Position numbers and translations under genes: made by a program. This document shows positions 52,823 through 62,488 of a stretch of 64,000 nucleotides of DNA, one piece after another (position 1 is the first letter of the stretch; each line of letters starts with the position of its first letter). The notes under the pieces are model-generated. The model saw only the letters and a list, made by a program, of their open reading frames with translations. It was not told the DNA's origin and ran no database searches. Source of the DNA: Dysgonomonas sp. UBA5412 (lineage in GTDB: Bacteria > Bacteroidota > Bacteroidia > Bacteroidales > Dysgonomonadaceae); assembly GCA_002409595.1 (NCBI GenBank), contig DHNQ01000009.1, positions 143,629 to 207,628 of the forward strand. The letters run 5' to 3'.

Positions 52823-53122
52823 TTAAATACCTTTATTTATTTTAGATAGGACTTCGTTAATCTCAAAATATTTACAAGATATGTTTTTTGCTCCCATGTC
52901 TTCTACTCTTTTCGAATGCATTTGGGCATATTTTTCAGCAGAATCTCTATCTTTAAATATGTATATGCCGCCGCTTTCTTCAGTATCAGCATTTTCTATC
53001 CATATTTTAGAAACAAAGCCTTCTTCTTTATTTATACTTTCTGCCAACCCTTTGGCTCCATTTGTTAAGGCATCCCCCATCATTTCAGCAGGGAAATCAA
53101 AATTAATTTGTAATAGTATCAT
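52823..53122 (-). CDS. YdhR-like putative monooxygenase
   Basis: A 99-residue soluble protein with a ferredoxin-like alpha/beta pattern. 'LLQINFDFPAEMMGDAL', 'EEGFVSKIWIENADTEESGG', 'YIFKDRDSAEKYAQMHSKRV' match the YdhR-type monooxygenase family by eye. Role unknown. Alone, between two unrelated units. Confidence 0.78.
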   Translation of the reverse strand: MILLQINFDFPAEMMGDALTNGAKGLAESINKEEGFVSKIWIENADTEESGGIYIFKDRDSAEKYAQMHSKRVEDMGAKNISCKYFEINEVLSKINKGI

Positions 53123-53428
53123 GTTATAGTATTTAAAAAAAACAATAATTTATTTCTCTGTAATTCTTGAAGATAATACTATTTTTCAACATTTCATACT
53201 TTTATGATCGTTAAGTGTCTATATCACTCAAATCTGATCAATGAAAATTCCTTTTTGGTTAAGATATTGCATTCCAAAGTTTTTTTGTTGTCTCGGCATG
53301 AGAACCAAGTTGTTTTGTTAACTTTGAACTTGAATGTTTTTATTCGAAAAAGAAATAACCGATATATAGTTAAGATGCTATTTTATTAGTATCTTTTCTA
53401 CATTAGATATATGTATTTATAAGAAAAT
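53123..53428. other. intergenic region before tauE
   Basis: 306 nt. A TAACTTTG box at 53319-53326 could serve the exporter operon, with a leader of about 100 nt. A 61-codon frame at 53204-53389 has low-complexity residues and no start signal, so I do not call it. Confidence 0.4.
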
Positions 53429-54277
53429 ATGGATTTAAGTATTGAAGTTTTTTCCATTGTGCTGTTCTTTGGCGCATGCTTTGCCGGGCTGATAGGCTCT
53501 TTGACAGGACTTGGAGGAGGTGTTGTTGTAATACCTTTATTGACCTTAGGGTTCGGAGTTGATATGCGTTATGCCATTGGGGCAGCATTAGTTACGTCTA
53601 TAGCCACATCTTCGGGTGCGGCAGCTGCTTACATCAAGGAGGGCATCACCAATGTGAGAATAGGTATGTTTCTCGAAATAGCAACCACCACCGGTGCAGT
53701 AATAGGAGCTATTGTAGCCATGTATCTCGATAAAGTGTATATTGCTATTATATTTGGCTGTGTACTTATATTCTCGGCAATACGGTCTATCGCCAAAAAG
53801 GAAGAAGATATAGATTACAATGCTCCCGGCGATCCTCTTGGAGAAAAGTTAAAGCTAAATGGTTCTTATCCCACAAAAGAAGGCACGGTCGAATCTTATA
53901 AAGTACACAACGTAGTCGGAGGTTATTCTCTCATGACTTTGGCAGGCATACTATCCGGTCTGCTGGGTATCGGATCCGGAGCTTTGAAAGTTTTGGCTAT
54001 GGATACAGCAATGAAAATCCCGTTCAAAGTATCTACTACTACCAGCAACTTTATGGTTGGCGTTACGGCGGCAGCCAGTGCAGTGGTGTATCTGCAACGA
54101 GGATATATAGATCCCGGATTGGCAATGCCAATTGTTGTCGGAGTATTGGTGGGAGCCTTTTTCGGTTCAAAGATACTACCTCGTACAAATGTGAAAAAGC
54201 TACGCTTATTATTTAGTATAGTTATATTCTTCTTAGCTATTTCTATGATATATAATGGTATAACAGGTAAACTATAA
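53429..54277 (+). CDS. TauE/SafE-family sulfite/sulfonate exporter-like protein
   Basis: A 282-residue membrane protein of eight helices. 'GLIGSLTGLGGGVVVIPLL' near 20 and 'LSGLLGIGSGALKVLAMD' near 180 are the two repeated family motifs. Transports an organosulfur or related anion; substrate not shown. It is followed 4 nt later by a DUF1634 gene, a known pairing. Confidence 0.9.
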   Translation: MDLSIEVFSIVLFFGACFAGLIGSLTGLGGGVVVIPLLTLGFGVDMRYAIGAALVTSIATSSGAAAAYIKEGITNVRIGMFLEIATTTGAVIGAIVAMYLDKVYIAIIFGCVLIFSAIRSIAKKEEDIDYNAPGDPLGEKLKLNGSYPTKEGTVESYKVHNVVGGYSLMTLAGILSGLLGIGSGALKVLAMDTAMKIPFKVSTTTSNFMVGVTAAASAVVYLQRGYIDPGLAMPIVVGVLVGAFFGSKILPRTNVKKLRLLFSIVIFFLAISMIYNGITGKL

Positions 54278-54281
54278 CGAG

Positions 54282-54695
54282 ATGAAAATATTTACTAAAG
54301 ATTTTTGGGCAGAAAGAGATATGGAGCTCTTGATTGGTAAGTTGCTTCGTTATGGTGTAATGATTTCGTGTGCAATAACTTTATTCGGAGGAGTTATCTA
54401 TTTATATCAACTACATGGACAGTCGATAGAACATTATAAACCTATTCCCGATGATATGCCATTTCCGGGTGTAGAGCATTACCTCAGAGAACTATCTACA
54501 ATCTTTCCCCGTATGCTGACATTCGATGGTGCAGCTATTATCCAATTTGGAGTCTGTGTTTTGATTGCCACACCTATCCTTCGTGTTGCTTTTTCGGCAA
54601 TTGGGTTTCTTATCGAAAAAGATTATATGTATGTTACCATAACAGTAATTGTTCTTTGCATTATAATAGCTAATATGCTGTTAGGATTACACTAA
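54282..54695 (+). CDS. DUF1634 membrane protein
   Basis: A 137-residue protein with three transmembrane helices and the short conserved start 'WAERDMELLIGKLLRYGV'. DUF1634 proteins are often coded next to TauE-type exporters, as here, and may act as a subunit. Confidence 0.85.
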   Translation: MKIFTKDFWAERDMELLIGKLLRYGVMISCAITLFGGVIYLYQLHGQSIEHYKPIPDDMPFPGVEHYLRELSTIFPRMLTFDGAAIIQFGVCVLIATPILRVAFSAIGFLIEKDYMYVTITVIVLCIIIANMLLGLH

Positions 54696-54762
54696 GATTA
54701 ACGTCCGGCAGCTTTATCTATATAGGATAAAGAAGATCTTATGCTTATTTATATGAGATAAG

Positions 54763-54816
54763 TAAAAATGAAAAAACGCTCAAAAAGTGTACAAGTTTGT
54801 AACCTTTTAGTTAAAA
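54763..54816. repeat. intergenic element, copy B
   Basis: Contains GTGTACAAGTTTGTAA, a TACAA-N2-TTGTA palindrome, in about 50 nt that match copy A at 12,770-12,818 (shared 'gtaaaaatgaaaaaa' and 'ttttagttaaaa'). It ends about 10 nt before the M28 start at 54825. Confidence 0.6.
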
Positions 54817-54824
54817 ATAAAATT

Positions 54825-55835
54825 ATGGCTCTTCCCAGATTCTATTTATTACTTATATTATTATTGTCTCTTAATAATATTCAAGCTCAATCATCCAAAG
54901 AAAAAGGGTTGTCAGCTATCAACGAACAGAGAGCAAAAGCTTACGTTGGATTTCTAGCCTGCGATGCCCTTCAAGGACGTGAGGCGGGCAAACGCGATGC
55001 CCGTATTGCTGCTGAATACATAAAATCGACATTGCAGGCAATGGGTATAAAACCTTTGTTTGACGACAATTATTTCCAATCGTTCTCAGCCTATAGCAGA
55101 GAGCGGCAAAAGAAAGCGCGTTTCTCGGTTCATCCCGACTCTATCTCTAAGTATGCCTCAGAAAAGGCTCATCGAAAGATAGAGCTAAACAATGTTCTTG
55201 GATATATTGAAGGCAAGAAAGCAAACGAATATGTTGTTGTCGGAGCACATTTCGATCATTTGGGAATAGACGAGTCATTGGAAGGCGATAAAATCTATAA
55301 CGGAGCTGATGATAATGCTTCCGGTGTGTCGGCTGTATTACAGATAGCTCAGGCTTTTATAGTTGCAGGAGAGCAACCCGAACGTACGATTATCTTTGCT
55401 TTTTGGGATGGCGAAGAACTTGGGCTTTTAGGGTCTGAGTATTTTATGGCAAACTGTGACTTTACTTCATCTATAAAGGGATACCTTAATTTTGATATGA
55501 TAGGACGGAATAAGGACGAATCTCAGCCTCAGCATGTAGTTTATTTTTATACAGAATCGCATCCCGCTTTTGGCGAATGGTTAAAGATTGATATAGAAAA
55601 ATACGACTTGAATTTGACGCCGGACTATCGACCTTGGGATAAACCTATTGGAGGAAGCGACAATTCTTCTTTTGCTAAACGAGACATACCTGTCATTTGG
55701 TATCATACGGATGGACATCCCGACTATCATCAACCAACAGACCATGCTGATCGAATCAATTGGTCTAAACTGGTCGATATTACCAAAGCCTCATTCCTCA
55801 ATATGTGGAATCTGGCTAATATGAATACTTATTAA
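54825..55835 (+). CDS. M28-family zinc aminopeptidase, copy 1
   Basis: With ATG 54825 a 336-residue exported protein (signal ends 'NNIQA-QS'). M28 metal ligands are in 'GAHFDHLG', 'NGADDNASGVS', 'FWDGEELGLLGS', 'NFDMIGRN' and 'HTDGHPDYHQPTDHAD'. It removes N-terminal residues in the periplasm or outside. The longer in-frame ATG at 54768 would place a basic tail ahead of the signal and lies in the repeat element. Confidence 0.88.
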   Translation: MALPRFYLLLILLLSLNNIQAQSSKEKGLSAINEQRAKAYVGFLACDALQGREAGKRDARIAAEYIKSTLQAMGIKPLFDDNYFQSFSAYSRERQKKARFSVHPDSISKYASEKAHRKIELNNVLGYIEGKKANEYVVVGAHFDHLGIDESLEGDKIYNGADDNASGVSAVLQIAQAFIVAGEQPERTIIFAFWDGEELGLLGSEYFMANCDFTSSIKGYLNFDMIGRNKDESQPQHVVYFYTESHPAFGEWLKIDIEKYDLNLTPDYRPWDKPIGGSDNSSFAKRDIPVIWYHTDGHPDYHQPTDHADRINWSKLVDITKASFLNMWNLANMNTY

Positions 55836-55838
55836 GTT

Positions 55839-56801
55839 ATGAAATACATTATATTATCTGTCTTCATCAGCTTTTCTATTTGTAGTTTTTCTCAGACACC
55901 GATAGAAAATGGTCTGTCTGTAATAAACCGCTATAATGCGGAAACATATATCGGAGTGTTGGCTAGCGATAGCCTTCAAGGGCGTAAAGCCGGACAGATA
56001 GGAGGAGTCAAAGCAGCTCAATATATAGAATCTGTATTGATGAATATGGGGTTAAAACCTTGGAGAGGAAAATATGAACAGTCTTTTACTCCCGATATAT
56101 TTATTGGCACTGCTAATGCAAACACAAAACTAAAGAATATATTAGCGTATATCCCGGGAAGGAATACAGACGAGATAGTGATGATCGGGGCGCATTACGA
56201 TCATCTTGGCATTGGCTCTCCCATGGGTAATGATAGTATATATAATGGAGCTGATGACAACGCTTCCGGTGTGTCGGCAATATTGCAGATAGCTAAAGCC
56301 TTTTTGGCTTCGGGACAGAAACCTGCACGAACAGTAGTATTTGCTTTGTGGGATGGAGAAGAGATGGGATTACTTGGGTCAACCTACTTTGTCGAAAACC
56401 ATTTCTCATATATACCCATTCCTTTGACTTCGGCAATTCCCATATTAGGATATATAAATTGCGATATGATCGGACGCAACAAAGATGGTGATGGATCGCA
56501 TGTTTCAGCTTTTTACAGTGAAGCTAAACCTATTTTCGGGCAATGGATAAAAAGTGATATTAAGAAATATGATCTGGCTCTTTCTCCCGATTTTCCGTCA
56601 TTGGGCAGTTCTCCCGGAGGTAGCGATCATATGCCGTTTATGGATAAAGGGGTTCCCGTTATTTTTTACAATACAGACCTTCACGCAGACTATCATCGCC
56701 TTAGTGACGAGGCTGATAAGATTAATTATGAGAAAGTTGTAGACATAACAAAGCTTGCATTCCTCAATCTTTGGAATATGGCGAACCTCGATACATTCTA
56801 A
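55839..56801 (+). CDS. M28-family zinc aminopeptidase, copy 2
   Basis: A 320-residue exported paralogue of the previous gene, 3 nt after it. The same ligands are present ('GAHYDHLG', 'NGADDNASGVS', 'LWDGEEMGLLGS', 'NCDMIGRN', 'NTDLHADYHRLSDEAD'). Similarity runs through the whole sequence, so this is a tandem duplication. Signal ends 'ICSFS-QT'. Confidence 0.9.
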   Translation: MKYIILSVFISFSICSFSQTPIENGLSVINRYNAETYIGVLASDSLQGRKAGQIGGVKAAQYIESVLMNMGLKPWRGKYEQSFTPDIFIGTANANTKLKNILAYIPGRNTDEIVMIGAHYDHLGIGSPMGNDSIYNGADDNASGVSAILQIAKAFLASGQKPARTVVFALWDGEEMGLLGSTYFVENHFSYIPIPLTSAIPILGYINCDMIGRNKDGDGSHVSAFYSEAKPIFGQWIKSDIKKYDLALSPDFPSLGSSPGGSDHMPFMDKGVPVIFYNTDLHADYHRLSDEADKINYEKVVDITKLAFLNLWNMANLDTF

Positions 56802-56912
56802 TGCTTCAAAAAAAAGACCGGGAAGACGGCCTATTCACATCCCATCTCCCCGATCAATAAAAAAAACTGCAATTCATTATTTATCAATGATATAATAGTG
56901 AAATTCCGGAAG

Positions 56913-56943
56913 ATGAAAGAGAGTACAAAGGACTCTCTTTCAT
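56913..56943. terminator. hairpin between convergent M28 and susD genes
   Basis: A perfect 12-bp stem (56913-56924 with 56932-56943) and 7-nt loop. No long T-run on either side. A weaker imperfect hairpin follows the M28 gene near 56,814-56,855. Confidence 0.55.
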
Positions 56944-56959
56944 TGGATAATCAAAAACC

Positions 56960-58894
56960 TTATTCCCAACCCGGATTTTGTACTAAATTGGTCGCTTTCT
57001 GTAGTTCTGTTTGCATTATTGGCCAATAGAAATGTTTTGGACTTTCGAAAGCTCTGGTCTCTTTACAGAAACGCTCCATTCTATACTTCTTGCCGTCTAC
57101 TTCTATTTTTCCATTCGGGTCTTCTATCGGCATCATACCATTGATCATTCGCTGACATTTCGGATATGGTTGATGATATTGAGCCCAATAATTTTTCGAC
57201 CTTTCATTGTTGCTTGCGCCTGCTGCCTGCCATTGTTGCTCTTTCTTTAGTTCCGATGCATTAGCAGGTTCCAGATATAGCCGACTGTCAAAGGCTCTTT
57301 TGTTTTCGTAATAAAACTCAACACGGCGTTCACGCTTGATGTATTCTCTCATCAGATCCTTGTCGGTCTTACAAGCCAGAGGCATAGGAGCCATAAACGA
57401 TCTTGCCCTGACAGTATTTACCAGATCATAGATAGTCTGATTAGGACCCGATATTTCATTTACAGCTTCGGCGTATATGTATATAAATTCTGGGAGACGC
57501 CATATAGGAGGTGCGGTTATAGATACACTACCGCTTCTGTTCCATCCTTCTTGCAAATACTTGCGGTGATAGTATCCGGTTGTAGTTGCATTACTAGCCC
57601 CTATCTTATCACTACCATCAGCAGTATTTGTTTTCGATGGATTGTTGTTGCCATCGCGAAATGCTGCACCGTGGAATATAATATCACGATAGAAGCGAGG
57701 ATCGCGTTTGACAGACATATATGGATTTCCATCTTCATAACCATCTTTAGCCGCTCTACTTGAATATATAGGATAGCCATATCCGTCGGGAGCTATATAT
57801 TCGTATTCGTCTACTTGCTCTTGCACCGGTTGTTGACGCGCTCCTCCTCCACGACTTGGTGGATACATATCACTAAACCATCCTTCGCCTTTGTCTTTAG
57901 TCACAAACCAAACAGCTTCATTTCGATAGGCTTCTTCGTCGTAGAACATTTGCCAAAGGCGTGTGTAGACGGTAGAACCATTATAATCTTTGTTTCCGCT
58001 ATCATTAAAGTCGGTATTAGTGTACTTGGTATATAAAGAATAACGTGGTCTTCCATCCGCCTGAAAGTCAAGAACTGCTTTTGCTGCATCTCTGGCTGCT
58101 TCCCATCGTTTTACATCATAGATGTACTCATCTTCAAACTGACGTTTTCCTGTATAGCCATGACTAGCTGCTCCGTTGTATAATGGAGCAGCAGCTGTCC
58201 ATCGTGCAATAGCAATCAATCCTAAGCATGCTCCTTTATCAGCACGTGCAAAGTCGATACCTGTCTGGTTGGGTGGTAGTCGTTTAGCTGCTTCATTGGC
58301 ATCAGCTATGATCTTTTCTACAACAGTATGTACTGATTCTTTCTTAAAATCCATAGCTTGATTGGCATCTATTACGTAGTCGATATATGGAATTTCGCCA
58401 TATGTACGTACGAGTAGATAATGCAGGTAGCCTCTGAGAAAATATGCTTCTCCGATCCGTTTCTCCAGATCGCCGGGATTGATGGGGTCGTCAGGAGTAT
58501 TGTATTTTGCCACACCAGCGATTATGACATTTGCCCGGCGAATAGTATTATATATGCCTCTCCAAAACATATCATTATTTGGTTGAGGTATTGCTGTCGG
58601 ACTCCAATCTCCGCTGTTGTAGCGATTAGTTATATTGCCTTCTACGTTAGATCCTTCAGCTTCATCTGTAATACCTGCTGACGAAAAATGCGAAAGCCAT
58701 GTCATAGGTGAATTACACCTTTTTGTTCTCAGATATAGATCTGTTACCAGCTGATTCACTTTCTCATAGCTGGCAAACGTTTTCTCTTCGGGAATCTGAT
58801 CGTCAGGTTGTTTGTCCAGATAATCGTCACAAGCCATAAGAGATATTAACATGATAGCTATCAGTCCATTTATAATATATTTGAAACTTTTCAT
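56960..58894 (-). CDS. SusD/RagB-family lipoprotein
   Basis: A 644-residue outer-surface lipoprotein (signal ends 'ISLMAC-DD'). 'DYLDKQPDDQIPEEKTF' and 'FWRGIYNTIRRANVIIAG' are conserved SusD N-terminal features, with 'EAYFLRGYLHYLLVRTYGEIP' region typical of the TPR core. It binds a glycan or peptide and works with SusC. It starts 15 nt after the susC stop. Confidence 0.93.
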   Translation of the reverse strand: MKSFKYIINGLIAIMLISLMACDDYLDKQPDDQIPEEKTFASYEKVNQLVTDLYLRTKRCNSPMTWLSHFSSAGITDEAEGSNVEGNITNRYNSGDWSPTAIPQPNNDMFWRGIYNTIRRANVIIAGVAKYNTPDDPINPGDLEKRIGEAYFLRGYLHYLLVRTYGEIPYIDYVIDANQAMDFKKESVHTVVEKIIADANEAAKRLPPNQTGIDFARADKGACLGLIAIARWTAAAPLYNGAASHGYTGKRQFEDEYIYDVKRWEAARDAAKAVLDFQADGRPRYSLYTKYTNTDFNDSGNKDYNGSTVYTRLWQMFYDEEAYRNEAVWFVTKDKGEGWFSDMYPPSRGGGARQQPVQEQVDEYEYIAPDGYGYPIYSSRAAKDGYEDGNPYMSVKRDPRFYRDIIFHGAAFRDGNNNPSKTNTADGSDKIGASNATTTGYYHRKYLQEGWNRSGSVSITAPPIWRLPEFIYIYAEAVNEISGPNQTIYDLVNTVRARSFMAPMPLACKTDKDLMREYIKRERRVEFYYENKRAFDSRLYLEPANASELKKEQQWQAAGASNNERSKNYWAQYHQPYPKCQRMINGMMPIEDPNGKIEVDGKKYRMERFCKETRAFESPKHFYWPIMQTELQKATNLVQNPGWE

Positions 58895-58909
58895 ATCTTT
58901 CTTATTTCG

Positions 58910-61900
58910 TTAAAATGTAATATCTACTCCAAAATTAAATACCTTTAGTATTGGATACCAGTCTCCGCCACCATTTCGGATTTCCGGGTCTACATCTACA
59001 TCTCCCAGCTTATCCCATGTTACTAAATTCTGAGCTTGCGCATAAACTCTGATATTGCTCAGACCGGCTACTCTAATAACTTTTCGTGGAAGACTATATC
59101 CTAGTTCTATATTCTTGAGCCTTATGTATGATCCATCGTACATGAACAGAGAGCTGGTACTATTTTTATTGTTAGAGTGTGTCCCTATGTGAAGCGCCGG
59201 ATATTTGGCTGTTGCTGCAGTTTCGGGAGTCCATCTGTCTAAATGCATTGGTCTTACTCGTCCTATTTTATCTTGGTCAAAATTAGGGAAATCAAATACA
59301 GCTGCATCTTTCAACATAATAGTAGAGTTGGTTGCACCTTGGAAAAGCACACTGAAATCAAATCCTTTGTATTGCAGTGTAATTGGTAGCCCAAATTGGA
59401 TTTCGGGACTACGAGGGTAACCCATTGCCATACGATCGTTCTGATCTGTAATGGCGCCATCTCCATCAAGGTCTTTGTACACTACATCTCCCGGAATTAA
59501 TGTCCCCCAAGGCTGATAGCCTGATGCGTTTAGCTTGTCGGCTTCCGCCTGATCGGCAACAAAGTGATCGAATACATAAAGCATGTTTACATCTAAGGCT
59601 TGTCCTGTTTTTTGTCTCCATGCATATTGGTATTGTATTTCATTCATAAAGTCTACCTTGTTACGGGCAAAGGTGAAGTTGGGTTTGATAAAGTATCTGA
59701 AGTCTTTGCCTATTTTGTCAGACCAAGTGACTTCAAATTCAACTCCTTGATTTTTTACTTTTCCTGAATTTATACGCGGTGCATCCTTTCCTACAATATC
59801 AGGGAATCCTAATTTATCATCCTTCAATTCTGTTAGAATATCATATCTGTTTTCGTGGAAATAATCGAATGATACTCTTAATCTTTGTTTAAGGAAGTTT
59901 GCATCTAATCCGATATTTAGCTTTTTGGCTTTTTCCCATGTTAAGAGTCTGTTTGCTAATGCACCTTCTCTCCATCCTCCGGGATTGGTGTTAAACCCTC
60001 CTTCTCCAAAGTTGTATCCTTCTCCTCCTTCATAGAATTGCAGATATCCGAATCTTCCACCGGGCAGTTTATCACTTCCGACCAAACCGTATGATCCCCT
60101 GATTTTTAGAAAATCTAACCATGATCTTGTACTGGATAGGAATGATTCGTTAGAAAGAATCCAACCTAATGAACCGGCAGGGAAGAATCCATAACGTTTT
60201 TCTTTGGCAAAGTTTTCAGATCCATTATATCCAAAATTGAATTCAGCAAAGTAACGGTCTGAAAAGTTGTATGTGAATTGTCCAGTCAAACCTTGGTATC
60301 TATGATCGGGATTGACTTTATCTCCATTATACTGTCCTTCTGTGGAACGATTGAACAGAAACATTCCACTAACATTATGATGTTTATTGAATGAGTTCTG
60401 ATACATTAGTTTTAATTGATAATACGTTCTGTTCGACGGATTACTCTGAGAGAAACTATTGCCTACAGTTTGATCTGTATTATATTTATTTCCTGTTGTA
60501 TATACTCCATTATAGTGCCCCGGTTCCCTGTATATGTCAATTCCTTCCTGAGGTTTGAATGTCGCGTATTTAGGATATTCCCGATAGCCTTCGCTATATG
60601 TACCTACTTCTCGTCTTATCCATTGCTCTTCACGTGCATCGTAAGAGAAGGTTCCTTCTACTTTCAATCCTTTAGTGATAAAATCGAGATCATATCCCAT
60701 TGAGAAGCTTCCCTCCAGATAGGTGTATTTCTGTGTATGATAGCCGGTACGAGACAATTCTCCTAAAAGATTGAATCTATATATCTGATCTCCGAAGAGC
60801 ATTCCATTAGGATTGTTTATATAATAATTCTGATTTCCGGGATTATCGTTCTGTTCTAAAACAATAGGTAGATAGGGCGGCTGGGTCATAGCTATATTTA
60901 CTAGTCTGCTTGCAGAAGATCCTATGTTTGTACGATCGGTGATGCGTGCTCCTAAATCGAGTTTTACCCAGAATTTATCTGTTATATCAACATCAATATT
61001 AGAACGAAAATTATATTTCTTAAAATTGGGAGAGGCATCATATTCTGACAGATCCACATTCGTATAGTTCGTTCCTTGATTCATGTGTCCTGCCATCACA
61101 AAGTACCTTACTTTGTCTGTACCTCCACGCACGGAAAGGTTATAATCTTGTTGAGTTGCCGACTTGAACATATAGTCGAAATAATCCCAGTTATAGCCTA
61201 ATCCATCAGAGTTATCTCCTTTAGCCATTCTGAAGTTAGTAATTGCCTGTTCTGAAAATGGAGATTGGTAATTTTCGAGAGTGCCATTCATCATTGCATC
61301 GTTTCGCGTAGCCTCATTGTATAATGTAGCATAATCGGCTGATCCTGATAGATTAGGCGTTTTACCCACTTTATTGATACCAAAGGAAGCCTTAAAGTTA
61401 ACTGTAGCCTTTTCAGATGCTTTTCCTCGTTTTGTAGTGACTACGATTACTCCATTTGCTCCACGAATCCCATAAGGAGCGGTAGAGGCAGCATCTTTTA
61501 GTATGGTAAATGTTTCTATTTCATCTGCTGCCAGATAAGACATATCACGCTCTACTCCGTCAACAATTACAATTGGAGATTGATCTCCATAAGTCGATTT
61601 TCCACGAATGAATAATTCAGATTTGTCGACTCCCGGTTCACCTCCACTAAATTGGTTTACGATGAGTCCCGGAAGACGTCCTGCAAGGGCATTGTTTATG
61701 TTTGCAGTGGGACTTTGTACCAGATCCTTTGTTGTTATTGTTGCTACAGCTCCGGTTATGTTTTCTCTTTTTTGAGTTGTATAACCTACAACTACAACTT
61801 CTTCCAGAGCTTTGACGTCTTCGACTAATTCAACATTTAATATTGGTTTTCCTTTCAGTTCTATTTGTTGCGGTTGATAACCAATGTAGGAGAATATCAA

Positions 61901-62170
61901 AGTGGCCTCCGCATAAGGTACTTTGATTTTGAAGTTTCCGTCAGCATCGGTCATTACACCAATATTCGTTCCTTTGACTGTGATACTTACTCCAGGCAAT
62001 GTTTCTTTTGTTGTACTGTCAAATACCTTTCCGGTAATCTCTTTTTGAGTTTGATTTGTTACAGATACTTCTGCCGACATATATTGTGTGCTATATATGA
62101 TGACTAAGGCTAGTATAAGTAATTTTGTGTTGACATATGTAAATAGATTTTTAGTAAAAATGTATTTCAT
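58910..62170 (-). CDS. SusC/RagA-family TonB-dependent transporter
   Basis: A 1086-residue outer-membrane receptor. Signal peptide, a carboxypeptidase-regulatory-like domain ('ITGKVFDSTTKETLPGVSI', about residues 44-115), the 'LEEVVVVGYTTQKRENITGA' TonB-box/plug start, the SusC motif 'ANINNALAGRLPGLIVNQ', and a beta-barrel ending '...VFNFGVDITF'. It imports the ligand bound by SusD. No enzyme or regulator gene is attached, partly because the sequence upstream becomes non-bacterial within 300 nt. Confidence 0.94.
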   Translation of the reverse strand: MKYIFTKNLFTYVNTKLLILALVIIYSTQYMSAEVSVTNQTQKEITGKVFDSTTKETLPGVSITVKGTNIGVMTDADGNFKIKVPYAEATLIFSYIGYQPQQIELKGKPILNVELVEDVKALEEVVVVGYTTQKRENITGAVATITTKDLVQSPTANINNALAGRLPGLIVNQFSGGEPGVDKSELFIRGKSTYGDQSPIVIVDGVERDMSYLAADEIETFTILKDAASTAPYGIRGANGVIVVTTKRGKASEKATVNFKASFGINKVGKTPNLSGSADYATLYNEATRNDAMMNGTLENYQSPFSEQAITNFRMAKGDNSDGLGYNWDYFDYMFKSATQQDYNLSVRGGTDKVRYFVMAGHMNQGTNYTNVDLSEYDASPNFKKYNFRSNIDVDITDKFWVKLDLGARITDRTNIGSSASRLVNIAMTQPPYLPIVLEQNDNPGNQNYYINNPNGMLFGDQIYRFNLLGELSRTGYHTQKYTYLEGSFSMGYDLDFITKGLKVEGTFSYDAREEQWIRREVGTYSEGYREYPKYATFKPQEGIDIYREPGHYNGVYTTGNKYNTDQTVGNSFSQSNPSNRTYYQLKLMYQNSFNKHHNVSGMFLFNRSTEGQYNGDKVNPDHRYQGLTGQFTYNFSDRYFAEFNFGYNGSENFAKEKRYGFFPAGSLGWILSNESFLSSTRSWLDFLKIRGSYGLVGSDKLPGGRFGYLQFYEGGEGYNFGEGGFNTNPGGWREGALANRLLTWEKAKKLNIGLDANFLKQRLRVSFDYFHENRYDILTELKDDKLGFPDIVGKDAPRINSGKVKNQGVEFEVTWSDKIGKDFRYFIKPNFTFARNKVDFMNEIQYQYAWRQKTGQALDVNMLYVFDHFVADQAEADKLNASGYQPWGTLIPGDVVYKDLDGDGAITDQNDRMAMGYPRSPEIQFGLPITLQYKGFDFSVLFQGATNSTIMLKDAAVFDFPNFDQDKIGRVRPMHLDRWTPETAATAKYPALHIGTHSNNKNSTSSLFMYDGSYIRLKNIELGYSLPRKVIRVAGLSNIRVYAQAQNLVTWDKLGDVDVDPEIRNGGGDWYPILKVFNFGVDITF

Positions 62171-62334
62171 AATAGATTAATTAAAGTTAGTTTTTATGAT
62201 ATTACACTTTATGACTGACTAATATTGTTGTAAGATTTTTGACTATCTTAAATATTAGAAGTCTTTACATTTTATTTATTTTTTCATAGGCATTCAGATT
62301 TAGGTTAATAATTAAGGTGAGATGTGTTAAAAAT

Positions 62335-62382
62335 AAAATTCCCTACCGGGAGAGTAATATTACTCTCCCGGTAGGGAATTTT
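62335..62382. repeat. 48-bp perfect palindrome
   Basis: Every base of 62335-62358 pairs with 62359-62382 (24 bp per arm, no spacer). The GC-rich inner part and AT edges fit a large bidirectional terminator, but such size without a loop is unusual. Confidence 0.8.
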
Positions 62383-62385
62383 GAT

Positions 62386-62420
62386 AAAAAATACAGATGT
62401 ATTGTTTTTCTGTATTTTTT
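62386..62420. terminator. terminator-like hairpin
   Basis: An 11-bp stem (62386-62396 with 62410-62420), 13-nt loop, A-run on the left and T-run on the right. It lies 3 nt from the palindrome. Confidence 0.5.
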
Positions 62421-62465
62421 TATTATTTATACTATTATAAAGAAGAGAAGTTAAGTGTGTGCGCG

Positions 62466-62488
62466 TCTCTCTCTCTCTCTCTCTCTCT
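62466..62488. repeat. TC microsatellite at the composition break
   Basis: An uninterrupted TC dinucleotide run of about 23 nt. It marks the point where AT-rich bacterial sequence turns into GC-richer sequence with fungal-like words. Confidence 0.9.

Larger units (their letters stand above)
62171..62450. other. upstream region of susC, last bacterial-looking sequence
   Basis: AT-rich like the rest of the bacterial part. It holds the 48-bp palindrome and a second hairpin. I could not find a convincing TAnnTTTG box for susC on the minus strand. Bacterial-type sequence seems to end between about 62,420 and 62,466. Confidence 0.5.

Noticed and set aside
53204..53389. 61-codon ORF upstream of tauE
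   Set aside because: Low-complexity AT-driven residues, no promoter or conserved features; a leader or plain spacer is more likely.
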